Origin: JAVVHH01 sp965199585
GTDB lineage: Bacteria; Pseudomonadota; Alphaproteobacteria; Acetobacterales; Acetobacteraceae
Direction of reading: 5' to 3'
Assembly (NCBI GenBank): GCA_965199585.1
Contig: CBDASI010000002.1
Span: 496,001 to 560,000, forward strand
DNA: 64,000 nt
Part shown: in pieces, positions 25,607-34,896 of the stretch
How the letters are laid out: every line of letters starts with the position of its first letter
Numbering within the stretch: the stretch's first letter is position 1
Translations under genes and position numbers: made by a program
The notes under the pieces: generated by a model
Seen by the model: only the letters and a program-made list of their open reading frames with translations
Told to the model about the DNA's origin: nothing
The model's database searches: none

Positions 25607-26623
25607 ATGTCGATCGCTCGCATTCTTCTCCGCCGCTTGGTGTTGCTGATCCCGCTGCTCGTGGGCGTTCTCTTCTTCACGTTCCTGCTCGTGCGCCTGA
25701 GCGGTCAGGATCCGGTGGGATTGCTGGCCGGGCCGACCGCGACCGCCGGCGAGATCGAACGGCTGCGCGCATCGTTGGCGCTCGATCAGCCGATCTGGAC
25801 GCAGTTCCTGGTCTATCTCCGCCAGGTCTTGCACGGTGATCTCGGTCATTCCTGGATCTCCAATCGCCCGGTGCTCGACGACCTAGTCGCTCGCCTCCCA
25901 GCGACCTTGGAGCTGTTGATCCCCGGCGTGCTCATCGGAACGTTCGTCGGCATCACCGTCGGGTTGCGCGCGGCGCTGCGGCCGAACGGCACCTTCGATC
26001 AGATCAGTCGCTTTCTGTCGCTGTTCGGCTTCTCCATCCCGACTTACTTCCTCGGTCTGTTGGCGCTGTTCGTCTTCTTCTACCTGCTGGAATGGGCGCC
26101 TCCGGGCCTGGGCCGGCTCAACTTGATGCTGACGCCGCCCGCCGCCATCACCGGGAGCTACGCGCTCGATGCGCTGATGAGTGGAGATTGGGAAGTCTTC
26201 GGCTCCGCGCTGTCGCAGCTCGCCTTGCCGGTGATCTGCGTCGCCGTCATCGCGACAGCGCCCATAATCAAACAGACCCGCGCGATCGTCTTGGACGTGC
26301 TCGGCTCCGACTATGTCCGCTATGCCCGCGCCCAGGGCCTGCCCCCGCGCCTGATCCGCCGAATGGCGCTGCGCAACAGCACCACGTCGCTGGTCACCTT
26401 CATCGCCTCGGAACTGACAACCTTGGTGGGCACGATTTCGCTGATCGAATACGTGTTTGCCTGGGGAGGGGTCGGGCAATACGGGCTGTCGGCGATCATC
26501 GCGGGCGACTTCACCGTTATTCAGGGCTACGTGCTGATGCTCGCGATCTTTTCCGTGTTCATCTTCCTCGTGGTGGACGTGTTCGTGTTGCTCTACGAGC
26601 CGCGTGCGACGGTGACCGCATGA
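25607..26623 (+). CDS. peptide-type ABC transporter permease (DppB/OppB type)
   Basis: 338-residue inner-membrane permease with an N-terminal helix (RRLVLLIPLLVGVLFFTFLL), the family TM-B1 region, and six predicted membrane segments. The ATPase-docking EAA-like loop reads DYVRYARAQGLPPRLIRRMALRN-like sequence, and SLIEYVFAWGGVGQYG is the usual DppB signature. It comes 125 bases after the second GMC gene; no strong hairpin is visible in that gap, so read-through from the reductase genes is plausible. Overlaps the next permease by ATGA. Confidence 0.93.
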   Translation: MSIARILLRRLVLLIPLLVGVLFFTFLLVRLSGQDPVGLLAGPTATAGEIERLRASLALDQPIWTQFLVYLRQVLHGDLGHSWISNRPVLDDLVARLPATLELLIPGVLIGTFVGITVGLRAALRPNGTFDQISRFLSLFGFSIPTYFLGLLALFVFFYLLEWAPPGLGRLNLMLTPPAAITGSYALDALMSGDWEVFGSALSQLALPVICVAVIATAPIIKQTRAIVLDVLGSDYVRYARAQGLPPRLIRRMALRNSTTSLVTFIASELTTLVGTISLIEYVFAWGGVGQYGLSAIIAGDFTVIQGYVLMLAIFSVFIFLVVDVFVLLYEPRATVTA

Positions 26624-27501
26624 GCACGAGCGTCGCGGCTCCGGCAGAACGACGCCTGCCGCAACCATTCGCGCGTCTGGCCGGGTTGACCCGGCGCAGT
26701 CCGACGTTGGTGATCGGCGTAACGATCATTCTGCTCCTCGTCGTACTGGCCATCTTCGGCCGCTTCATGGAGCCCTACGATCCGGTAGCGTCGATGCAGG
26801 ATCATATCCTCAGCCCACCCTCCGCCCAATTCCTGTTCGGCACCGATAGCAACGGCATGGATGTGTTCTCCCGCGTGATTGCGGGCACCGCTTGGGCGTT
26901 CGGCATCGCCATCCCCGTGGTCATCCTGGCGTTGGTCGTCGGCGTGCCGGTCGGGCTGTTCGCCGGTTACAAGGGTGGCTGGTTCGACGAATTGCTGATG
27001 CGGTTCTTCGATCTACTACGCGCCTTTCCGTCGATCATCCTCGCCCTCGCGGTCGTGGCTGCCGCCGGCCCGTCGGTGCTGAACGTCGTGCTGGTGATCG
27101 GCCTGCTCGACAGCCCGCTCTTCGCCCGCGTCGTCCGCGCCGAGGTGATCGTGTTGCGCTCCTCGATCTTCGTTGAGGCGGCGATCGCCATGGGCAACCC
27201 GACCTGGCGCATTTTGCTGCTGCACATCCTGCCCAACGCGCTGAAAGGCGCGATCGCGCAGACCGCCGTCCGCGCCGCCTGGGCGGTCAGGATCAGCGCG
27301 ACCCTCGCCTTCCTCGGCGTCGGCATTCAGCCACCAACCCCCGAATGGGGCGCCATGATCCGACAGGGCACCGAACTGCTGGTCACGGGCCAGTGGTGGG
27401 TCGGCATCTTTCCCGGCCTGGCGCTGATCACGATGGTGCTGGGCCTCAACATGGCCGGCGACGGCGTGCAGGAACTGCTCGATCCGAGGAAGTCGCGCTG
27501 A
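26620..27501 (+). CDS. peptide-type ABC transporter permease (DppC/OppC type)
   Basis: 293-residue partner permease. A short cytoplasmic N-terminus precedes a first helix (TLVIGVTIILLLVVLAIF), then the periplasmic FLFGTDSNGMDVFSRVIAG motif that marks DppC/OppC, and C-terminal helices with ATLAFLGVGIQPPTPEWGAM. The start is fixed by the ATGA overlap with the preceding permease; the stop overlaps the next ATPase by TGATG. The two permeases form the channel through which the solute bound by the protein at 20127 is moved. Confidence 0.93.
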   Translation: MSTSVAAPAERRLPQPFARLAGLTRRSPTLVIGVTIILLLVVLAIFGRFMEPYDPVASMQDHILSPPSAQFLFGTDSNGMDVFSRVIAGTAWAFGIAIPVVILALVVGVPVGLFAGYKGGWFDELLMRFFDLLRAFPSIILALAVVAAAGPSVLNVVLVIGLLDSPLFARVVRAEVIVLRSSIFVEAAIAMGNPTWRILLLHILPNALKGAIAQTAVRAAWAVRISATLAFLGVGIQPPTPEWGAMIRQGTELLVTGQWWVGIFPGLALITMVLGLNMAGDGVQELLDPRKSR

Positions 27502-28499
27502 TGCTGCTCCAGGTCGAGAACCTGCACACGCATTTCGTGTTCCGCGACCTCGATGATCAGGTGCGGGTCGCGCGCGCCCTGAACGGGGTCTCGTTCTCGG
27601 TCGCGCCCGGGCGGATCCTCGGCGTCGTCGGCGAGACCGGAGCGGGCAAGTCGTTGACCGCCATGTCCATCCTCGGCCTGTTACGTGACCCGGCGCGCGT
27701 CGTTGCCGGACGCGCGCTGTTCGACGGCGCCGACCTGCTCGCCATGGACCCGGCGGAGCTGAACCGGCTTCGCGGCACCGATCTCGCGCTGGTGGTGCAG
27801 AGCCCGAAATCCTCACTCGACCCGATGCTTCGGATCGGCCAGCAACTCATCCGGGTGCAGCGGGCGCATCGCCGGATCTCGACCGCACAAGCCCAGTCCC
27901 GCGCGATCGCCGCGTTGCGGGATGTGGGGATCGCGGGGCCGGAGCGGGTCATGCGCGCTTGGCCGCACGAACTGTCCGGCGGCATGGCGCAGCGTGTGCT
28001 GATGGCGATCGCCCTGGTCAACGAACCTCGCCTGCTCATCGCCGACGAACCGACCACCGGGCTGGATGTGACGGTCCAGGCGCAGATCCTCGATCTGCTA
28101 CAGCAGACCGTCCGCACGCGGGACCTCGGCGCATTGATCATCACCCACGATCTCGGCGTCGTCGCCCATTACTGCGACGACATGGTCGTCATGTTCGCCG
28201 GACATGTCGTGGAGAGTGGGCCAGTGGACGCCGTCTATCACCGCGCCGCGCATCCCTATACGCGCAAGCTCATCGAGGCTGCGGCGGAGACGCGGCGGCC
28301 GGAAGCAGGATCGACGTTTGGCGGAACGCCGCCGGACCTCTACGCCCTGCCCGCCGGCTGTCCGTATCAGGACCGATGCAAGCAGGTCCAGGATGCCTGC
28401 CGCACGATGCCGACCGCGCACGAGCCCGAACCCGGCCACGTCGCGCTCTGCCATTTCGCCGACCAGCTCGCATCAATGCCGATCCTCGCCGTCGCATGA
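27501..28499 (+). CDS. peptide-type ABC transporter ATP-binding protein (DppD type)
   Basis: 332-residue ATPase. Walker A GETGAGKS at residues 44-51, signature LSGGMAQRVLMAIAL, Walker B LLIADEPTTGLD, H-loop LIITHD. The DppD C-terminal domain has GCPYQDRCKQVQDAC. Note MAQR in the signature and TTGLD in Walker B, small departures from the other DppD copies here, so it is not a recent duplicate. Coupled to the permease upstream (TGATG) and to the DppF-like gene downstream (ATGA). Confidence 0.93.
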   Translation: MLLQVENLHTHFVFRDLDDQVRVARALNGVSFSVAPGRILGVVGETGAGKSLTAMSILGLLRDPARVVAGRALFDGADLLAMDPAELNRLRGTDLALVVQSPKSSLDPMLRIGQQLIRVQRAHRRISTAQAQSRAIAALRDVGIAGPERVMRAWPHELSGGMAQRVLMAIALVNEPRLLIADEPTTGLDVTVQAQILDLLQQTVRTRDLGALIITHDLGVVAHYCDDMVVMFAGHVVESGPVDAVYHRAAHPYTRKLIEAAAETRRPEAGSTFGGTPPDLYALPAGCPYQDRCKQVQDACRTMPTAHEPEPGHVALCHFADQLASMPILAVA

Positions 28500-29494
28500 G
28501 CGTTCCCGTTCTCCAGGTCGAGAACCTGGTCAAACGCTTCCCGGTCGGTCGCGGCGGGCAGGTCGTAAACGCCATCAACGACGTCAGCTTCTCCATCGGC
28601 CGCGGTGAGACGCTCGGTCTCGTCGGCGAGAGCGGCTCCGGCAAATCGACGATCGGCCGCACCGCGCTGCGACTCCTGCAGCCGACCGCCGGGCGCATCC
28701 GCCTGATGGGCCAGGACATCACCGATCTGCCGGAGCGGGAGTGCCGTCGCCTGCGGGGCGCGATGCAGATCGTGTTCCAAGATCCGTGGAGCGCGCTCAA
28801 TCCTCGCATGACCATCGGCGCGCTCCTCGAAGAGCCGTTCAAGCTGCACACCGATCTGGGCACCTCCGAACGACGCGACCGGGTCGCCGAGTTGGCCCGG
28901 CGGGTGCAACTGCCGGCGCAGTCGCTCAAGCGCACCCCCTCCGGTCTGTCCGGCGGCCAATTGCAGCGCGTGTGCATCGCCCGCGCGATCGCCACCGATC
29001 CCAAGCTCATCGTGCTCGACGAGCCCACCTCGTCGCTGGACCTGTCGGTGCGGGCAGGCATCCTCGCGCTGCTGGCCGAGCTTCAGGCCGATCTCGGCGT
29101 GGCGCTCCTATTCATCACCCACGATCTGGGCACGGTGCGCCGGATCAGCCACCGGGTCGCCGTGCTCTACCTCGGTGCCATCGTGGAGCACGCGACGGCC
29201 GAGGCGCTGTTCGATGCCCCGCAGCACCCGTACACCCAGGCGCTGCTCTCCGCACACCTGCCGGCCGATCCGCGCGTGCCGGTGCATCGTCACGTCCTGG
29301 AGGGCGAGATCCCGTCCCCGTTGACGCTGCCGCCGGGCTGCGCGTTCTCGAGCCGCTGCCCCATCGCGCTCGACACGTGCCGGACCACTCGCCCTGCCCT
29401 CGAGCCGACCCACGCTGCCGGCGACCTCGCCGCCTGCCTGCGGATCCGCGACGGCCGGAACCTGATCACCCTTCCGCCCGAGGTCACGCCGTGA
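28496..29494 (+). CDS. peptide-type ABC transporter ATP-binding protein (DppF type)
   Basis: 332-residue second ATPase of this transporter. Walker A GESGSGKS at residues 44-51, signature LSGGQLQRVCIARAI, Walker B LIVLDEPTSSLDLS, H-loop LFITHD, and a C-terminal GCAFSSRCPIALDTC segment. The start is set by the ATGA overlap. Its stop overlaps the GTG of the next TMADH-type reductase, which ties the reductase to the uptake system at the level of translation. Confidence 0.93.
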   Translation: MSVPVLQVENLVKRFPVGRGGQVVNAINDVSFSIGRGETLGLVGESGSGKSTIGRTALRLLQPTAGRIRLMGQDITDLPERECRRLRGAMQIVFQDPWSALNPRMTIGALLEEPFKLHTDLGTSERRDRVAELARRVQLPAQSLKRTPSGLSGGQLQRVCIARAIATDPKLIVLDEPTSSLDLSVRAGILALLAELQADLGVALLFITHDLGTVRRISHRVAVLYLGAIVEHATAEALFDAPQHPYTQALLSAHLPADPRVPVHRHVLEGEIPSPLTLPPGCAFSSRCPIALDTCRTTRPALEPTHAAGDLAACLRIRDGRNLITLPPEVTP

Positions 29495-31491
29495 GCGCCT
29501 ATCCGCATCTCCTCAGCCCGATCCAGCTCGGACGGCACACGATCCGCAACCGGGTCTGGATGGCGGCGCACGCGACGTTGCTGGTGAAGGACAATCTGTT
29601 TACCGACGCTCACATCCATTACTACCGCGAACGGGCCAAGGGCGGCGTCGGCATCATCACCATGGAGGCGATGGCGGTGCATCCGACGACGCAGCCCTAC
29701 AAGGGCAAGGCGTTCGCCTTCGATCCCCGCATGGTGCCGCAATTCCAGAAGATCGCCGACGCGGTCCATCAATACGGCGCCAAGATCCTGGCCCAGCCGT
29801 GGCATCGCGGCCGCGAAACCAGCAGCGTGGCCAGCCTCGAGCCGGTGTGGGCGCCCTCACCGATCCCCGATTCGGTGTACCGCGAGATCCCGAAGGAAAT
29901 GACGGTCGCCGACATCAACGCCATCATCGAGGGATATCGCCTCACCGCGCGCTTCTCCCGCCAGGGTGGCCTCGACGGCGTCGAGGTGCACAGCATGTCG
30001 CACGGCTATCTGCTCAACCAGTTCCTATCGCCGGCGACCAACCATCGTCGCGACGCGTTCGGCGGCTCGCTCGAGAACCGGCTTCGCATCGTGCTCGAGA
30101 TCCTGGACGCGACCCGGCAGGAAACCGGGCCGGACATGATCGTCGGCGTCCGCATCAACGGCGATGACGGGCATGACGGTGGCCTCGGCCCGGACGACTG
30201 GGCGGAAATCGCGGCGCGGCTCGAGGCGACCGGGCATCTCGACTACATCTCCGTCACCCAGGGCACCTACCTCAATCGGATGCTCATCTACCCGACTTCT
30301 CCCATGCCGCACGGCTACCAGATGCCGGCGACGCGCAAGATCAAGGAAGCGGTCAAGCTGCCGGTCGTCGGCGTCGGCCGCATCGTCGATCCCGCCGACG
30401 CGGAGCGTTTCATCGCCGCCGGAGATTGCGACATGGTCGCTCTGGCACGGGCGTTGATCGCCGATCCGGAGTGGGTGAACAAAGCCGCCGAAGGTCACGG
30501 CGACGACATCCGCCCCTGCGTCGGCGCCAACTGGTGCATGAGCTCGATCTTCGCCCAGGCGCCGATCGCCTGCATCCACAATCCCGCTGCCGGCGCCGAG
30601 CTGCAACTCGGGACCGGCACGCTCGTCCGGGCGCCCGTGGCGCGCAAGGTGGCCGTCATCGGCGGCGGCCCAGCCGGCCTGCGCGCAGCGTTGACGGCGT
30701 CCGACCGCGGTCATCAGGTCACGCTGCTCGAGCGCCAGGCCGAGTTGGGCGGGCAGGTCCGGCTTTGGGCCAAGGCGGAGAGCCGGCAGGAACTGACCGG
30801 CATCGTGGACTGGCTCAGCGGCCAAATCGCCCAGCGGCCGATCACCGTCCGTTGCCAAACGATCGCGACGCCGGAGATGTTGAGCGCCGAGCACTTCGAT
30901 GCGGTGGTCGTCGCCACGGGGGCAAGCGGCCTGAAGCACGGTTGGACGCCGCTCCATCCGGCACGTTGGAACGGCCCCGTCCTGCCCGGTGCCGATCAGC
31001 CGAATGTCTGGTCCTATCACGAGGTCCTGCGGGACGAGCCGAGGCTCGGCCCCAATGTGATACTGTTCGACAGCCTAGGCGGCCGCCAAGGCGCGGTCGT
31101 CGCCGAGTTCCTGGCCCGCCGCGGGTGCGCGGTCGAGTTCGTGACCCAACTCGGCCAGGGCTCCCCGGATCTCGCCGCCTCGCGCGACTGGTCCAAGGTG
31201 CACGGCATGCTGCGCAAGCTCGGCGTCCGCTTCACCGTCGATACCGAGATCGACGCCATCGACGGCGACATGGTCACCCTGCGCGACGTCTACACGGGCG
31301 ACCAATCGGTCCGTCGCGGCGTGCAGGACATCGTGCTCGTGATCGGCGCGGCCGTCGACGACACGCTGTTTCATGCGCTCGAGCCTCGCCGCGAGGATGG
31401 CCTAGTGCTGCACCTGATCGGCGACGCGCTCAGTCCGCGGCGGGCGAGCGATGCCATCCGTGAAGGCGAAATCGCCGCCCGCGCGATCTGA
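29491..31491 (+). CDS. OYE/TMADH-type flavoprotein, paralogue 2 (cluster ligand lost)
   Basis: 666 residues with an N-terminal FMN barrel (IQLGRHTIRNRVWMAAHAT; SMSHGYLLNQFLSPATNHRR) and a C-terminal FAD/NAD domain (KVAVIGGGPAGLRAALTA). The iron-sulfur motif reads CVGANWC (residues about 343-349) and then IACIHNP: the second of the four cysteine ligands is alanine. The cluster may be [3Fe-4S], altered, or absent. I recall the same CVGAN pattern in dimethylglycine/stachydrine-type demethylases, which would point to N-demethylation, but this must be checked. GTG at 29491 overlaps the ATPase stop. Confidence 0.88.
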   Translation: MSAYPHLLSPIQLGRHTIRNRVWMAAHATLLVKDNLFTDAHIHYYRERAKGGVGIITMEAMAVHPTTQPYKGKAFAFDPRMVPQFQKIADAVHQYGAKILAQPWHRGRETSSVASLEPVWAPSPIPDSVYREIPKEMTVADINAIIEGYRLTARFSRQGGLDGVEVHSMSHGYLLNQFLSPATNHRRDAFGGSLENRLRIVLEILDATRQETGPDMIVGVRINGDDGHDGGLGPDDWAEIAARLEATGHLDYISVTQGTYLNRMLIYPTSPMPHGYQMPATRKIKEAVKLPVVGVGRIVDPADAERFIAAGDCDMVALARALIADPEWVNKAAEGHGDDIRPCVGANWCMSSIFAQAPIACIHNPAAGAELQLGTGTLVRAPVARKVAVIGGGPAGLRAALTASDRGHQVTLLERQAELGGQVRLWAKAESRQELTGIVDWLSGQIAQRPITVRCQTIATPEMLSAEHFDAVVVATGASGLKHGWTPLHPARWNGPVLPGADQPNVWSYHEVLRDEPRLGPNVILFDSLGGRQGAVVAEFLARRGCAVEFVTQLGQGSPDLAASRDWSKVHGMLRKLGVRFTVDTEIDAIDGDMVTLRDVYTGDQSVRRGVQDIVLVIGAAVDDTLFHALEPRREDGLVLHLIGDALSPRRASDAIREGEIAARAI

Positions 31492-31510
31492 TCCAAGGGA
31501 CGGTCGCGCC

Positions 31511-33463
31511 ATGGAATCGAAGCTCACCCCGTTCCCTCACCTGTTCTCGGCCATGCGCATCGGGCCGCTCGAGCTGCCGAACCGGGTAGCCATGAGCGCA
31601 CTCACCTCCATCGCCTCCGCCGGGGGGGCGGTCACAGACGGCCTGGTCGCGCTGTATCGCAATCGCGCCCGCAGCGGCCTCGGCATGATCGTCACCGAAG
31701 CGATGTCGTCGCACGCGCGGCAGCGACCCGGCGGGCGCGTCAACGCCCATGACGAGGCGAACTTCACCGGACTGCAACGGTGGGCCGAGGCGGTCGAGGG
31801 GTCCGGATGCCGACTGGTCGGGCAATTGATGGATCCCGGCCGCGGCTTCCGCCGCGCCGGCCGTCATGTCGACACGATCGGGCCCAGCGCGCTGCCGGAT
31901 GATCTGAGCTGGGTCGTGCCCCGGCCGCTCGAGATCGACGAGCTCGCCCGTCTCGTCGAGGAGTTCGGCGCGACCGCAAGGCGGCTTCAGCGTGCCGGCT
32001 TCAGCGGCGCCGAGCTATCCTGCGCGCACGGCCACCTGCTGCACCAATTCCTCTCCCCGCAGGCGAACCAGCGAGAGGACGATTACGGCGGCGATGCCGT
32101 CGGGCGCACGCGACTCGTCCGCGAGATGGTCGCCGGCATCCGTGCCGCGTGCGGCCCCGGCTTCGTCGTCGGCCTCAAGATCCCTGGCGATGACGGCGTG
32201 CCGGGCGGGATCGGGCCGGACGAGGCGGCGGAACTCGCCGCCCATCTCGCGCCCTTCGCCGACTATCTCGCGGTCGCCCAAGGCGCGCATCATCCACGCT
32301 CGCTGTACATGCACGTGCCCGACCGGTCGCATACCAAATTACCGTATGAGGCCCTGACTCGGCGCATCCGCACGGCGGCCAACGGGACGCCGGTGCTGGC
32401 GGTCGGCGGCGTGACGACGCCCGACGAGGCAGAGGCGCTGATCGCCGGCGATGCGGCGGACGCGGTCATGCTCGGGCGGGCGCTGCTGGCGGACCCGGCG
32501 TGGCTGGCCAAAGCGCGCGAGGGTGCTCCGGAGCGGATCCAACTCTGCGTCGGCGGCAATACCTGCTGGGCGACGATCGACGGCGCCGAGCCGGTGCTGT
32601 GCGACGTCAATCCGCGTCTGCGCAGCGAGGACGAATTGGGATGGCAGCCTGCGCCCGCGACGGTTCGTCGCCGGGTCGTGGTGATCGGCGCGGGCGTCGC
32701 CGGACTCGAGGCTGCCGCAATCGCCGCCCGGCGCGGCCACGCGGTCACGCTGATCGGCGCGTCGCAGCGGGTTGGCGGAAAATGCGCGCTCAACGCTGAA
32801 ATCCCGGGGTGCGAGGCATTGGCGCGTGCGACCGCCCCGAGGGAACGCGCGGCGCGCGACGCCGGCGTCGTGTTCCGCCTGGGCGAGATCGCGACCGTCG
32901 ACAGCGTGCTCGCATTGTCGCCCGACGCGGTGGTGCTGGCGACCGGCTCGCGTATGCTGCCCGCGCGCGGCGGCGGCGACCTACGCGACGCCGTTGCCGA
33001 CATTCTTTGGATGCATCCCGGGCGTCGCGGCGGGCGGGCGGTGCTCTATGACGAGGACGGAACGGCGGGCACCTACGACGCCGCCGAACTGCTGGCCGCC
33101 ACTTATGACGAGCTGCTGTTGATCACGCCTCGCGAGGCGGTGGCGCGCGACCTGCCGCTGGTTGTCAAGCAGCGGGTGCACGCGCGTCTGTTCGCCACCA
33201 AGCGGATCTCCACGCTGGTGTTCAACGAGCTGTCTGGGTTCGCGGACGGTATCGTAACGGTTCGGCATGCCTTCACGCTCGAGGAGCGCCGGATCGAGGA
33301 CGTCGCCTTGGTGGCCTATGCGACGCCACGTGTTTCGGACGATCGGCTGCGGCAGGCTTTGCTCGCGCACAGCGTTCCGGTACACGCGGTCGGCGATTGC
33401 CGCGCGCCTCGGAGCATGCTGGCCGCCATCAGAGAGGCGCATGACGTCGCGAACGGGCTCTGA
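31511..33463 (+). CDS. OYE/TMADH-type flavoprotein, paralogue 3 (cluster ligand lost)
   Basis: 650 residues, the third copy of the same architecture: FMN barrel (MRIGPLELPNRVAMSALTS; SCAHGHLLHQFLSPQANQRE) and C-terminal FAD domain (RRVVVIGAGVAGLEAAAIAA). The cluster motif is CVGGNTC at residues about 346-352, then VLCDVNP, so the second ligand is glycine. Sequence is well diverged from paralogues 1 and 2, implying distinct substrates or steps. ATG 31511 has AAGGGA about 10 bases upstream; a frame back to 31451 overlaps paralogue 2 and shows no family sequence. Start lies 19 bases after paralogue 2. Confidence 0.87.
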   Translation: MESKLTPFPHLFSAMRIGPLELPNRVAMSALTSIASAGGAVTDGLVALYRNRARSGLGMIVTEAMSSHARQRPGGRVNAHDEANFTGLQRWAEAVEGSGCRLVGQLMDPGRGFRRAGRHVDTIGPSALPDDLSWVVPRPLEIDELARLVEEFGATARRLQRAGFSGAELSCAHGHLLHQFLSPQANQREDDYGGDAVGRTRLVREMVAGIRAACGPGFVVGLKIPGDDGVPGGIGPDEAAELAAHLAPFADYLAVAQGAHHPRSLYMHVPDRSHTKLPYEALTRRIRTAANGTPVLAVGGVTTPDEAEALIAGDAADAVMLGRALLADPAWLAKAREGAPERIQLCVGGNTCWATIDGAEPVLCDVNPRLRSEDELGWQPAPATVRRRVVVIGAGVAGLEAAAIAARRGHAVTLIGASQRVGGKCALNAEIPGCEALARATAPRERAARDAGVVFRLGEIATVDSVLALSPDAVVLATGSRMLPARGGGDLRDAVADILWMHPGRRGGRAVLYDEDGTAGTYDAAELLAATYDELLLITPREAVARDLPLVVKQRVHARLFATKRISTLVFNELSGFADGIVTVRHAFTLEERRIEDVALVAYATPRVSDDRLRQALLAHSVPVHAVGDCRAPRSMLAAIREAHDVANGL

Positions 33464-33561
33464 CGGCACAAAGCGACGACTCGCGACTGCTGGCGCCAAC
33501 GATTTGACGCACCGAACTGCGCATGAAACGCTCGTCGAGATCGCATAGGAGTAACCCGTCC

Positions 33562-34896
33562 ATGGCCAGCATGATCCACGGATCCCGGACGGACAGCGCA
33601 ACGATACGACGCGCGGTCGTGGCTTGCGGGATCGGCCAGATCTTCGAGATCTACGACTTCGTCATCTACGGATTGATGGCAGGGGCGCTCGCGCATGCTT
33701 TCTTCCCGGCGGGAAATCCGATCGTGGCGTTGCTGAATACTTTCGCGACCTTCGCCGTCGGCTTCGTGATGCGGCCGGTGGGAGCAGTCGTGATCGGCGC
33801 GTATGGCGACCGCCATGGACGACGCGCGGCGCTGGTGGTCACCATCGGAGCCATGGCGGGTGCAACGGGACTGATCGGGCTCATCCCGTCCTACGACAGC
33901 ATCGGATTGTTGGCGCCCATCCTGCTCGTGCTGTGTCGGATGCTGCAGGGCTTCTCCACCGGCGGCGAATGGGGCGGATCGGCCGCGTTCCTGGTCGAGT
34001 ATTCGCCGCCGGGTCGGCGCGGCATCATCGGCAGCTACCAGCAAGCGGCAACCGCCCTCGGTCTGCTGGCCGCAACGCTGATCTCGTTCCTCCTCACGTC
34101 GACGATGGACCCGGCCACTTTCTCCGCCTGGGGCTGGCGCTGCGCTTTCCTGCTCGGGTTCGTGCTCGGCCCGATCGGCTACTATCTCCGCAACAAGGTG
34201 GAGGAGACCCCAGCCTACGAACGGACGGTGGTCACGCACACGGTGAGCCGCTCGCCACTGCGCCGGTCGTTCACGGAATATCCGGGCGCGCTCACCGCCG
34301 CGTTCGGGATCAGCATCATCGGCTGTGTCATCAACTACGTCTTCGTCATCTTCGTTCCGAGCTTCGCGCAACAGCAACTGCACATACCCGCGTCCGCGAC
34401 CTTCCTGTCCGTGCTGATCTCGGGCGTGGTCTATCTGACGTTGACGCCGGTCATGGGCGCCTTGTCCGACCGGATCGGGCGCCGCCCGATGTTCTTCGCC
34501 GCCTCGGCCGCGTCCGTCATCCTCGGTTACCCGCTGTTCCAGATGCTGGTGACGATGCACTCGTTTCGTGGACTGATCCTGACGCAGGTGATCGCCAGCG
34601 TGATCCTGACGCTCTACACCGGACCGATCTGCGCGGTGCTGGCCGAGCAATTCCCGACCAACATCCGCTACACGGCGCTCTCGGTCAGCTACGGGTTCGC
34701 GGTGGCGATCTTCGGCGGGTTCGCACCGTTGATCTGCACGGGGTTGATCTCGTTGACGGGCGATCCGCTCGCGCCAGCCTATTACGTGATTGGCTCTGGC
34801 GTGCTGAGCTTCATCGCGACGCTGTTCATCAAGGAACGTGCCGGACAGGCCTTGCCGGACGAGTTGACGGGCCCGATCAGCCCCGTGGCGGCATAG
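33562..34896 (+). CDS. MFS transporter, metabolite:H+ symporter (MHS) family
   Basis: About 444 residues, twelve membrane segments. MHS signatures: GIGQIFEIYDFVIYG at helix 1, the loop 2-3 motif YGDRHGRRAALV, and RMLQGFSTGGEWGGSAAFLV in the helix 4-5 region (as in KgtP, ShiA and ProP). A second loop motif, LSDRIGRRPM, is in the C-terminal half. GGAG stands 10 bases before ATG 33562. Likely imports a small organic acid or betaine. Ends directly against the SDR gene (stop then ATG, no gap). Confidence 0.88.
   Translation: MASMIHGSRTDSATIRRAVVACGIGQIFEIYDFVIYGLMAGALAHAFFPAGNPIVALLNTFATFAVGFVMRPVGAVVIGAYGDRHGRRAALVVTIGAMAGATGLIGLIPSYDSIGLLAPILLVLCRMLQGFSTGGEWGGSAAFLVEYSPPGRRGIIGSYQQAATALGLLAATLISFLLTSTMDPATFSAWGWRCAFLLGFVLGPIGYYLRNKVEETPAYERTVVTHTVSRSPLRRSFTEYPGALTAAFGISIIGCVINYVFVIFVPSFAQQQLHIPASATFLSVLISGVVYLTLTPVMGALSDRIGRRPMFFAASAASVILGYPLFQMLVTMHSFRGLILTQVIASVILTLYTGPICAVLAEQFPTNIRYTALSVSYGFAVAIFGGFAPLICTGLISLTGDPLAPAYYVIGSGVLSFIATLFIKERAGQALPDELTGPISPVAA

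Noticed and set aside
28741..29490. In-frame extension of the second TMADH-type reductase back across the DppF gene
   Set aside because: The extra 250 residues are an alternate-frame reading of the ATPase. The GTG at 29491 gives the proper flavoprotein N-terminus and a GTGA overlap.
33504..33540. TTGACG as a -35 element before the MHS transporter
   Set aside because: No acceptable -10 hexamer lies at 16-18 bases, so I cannot support a promoter here.
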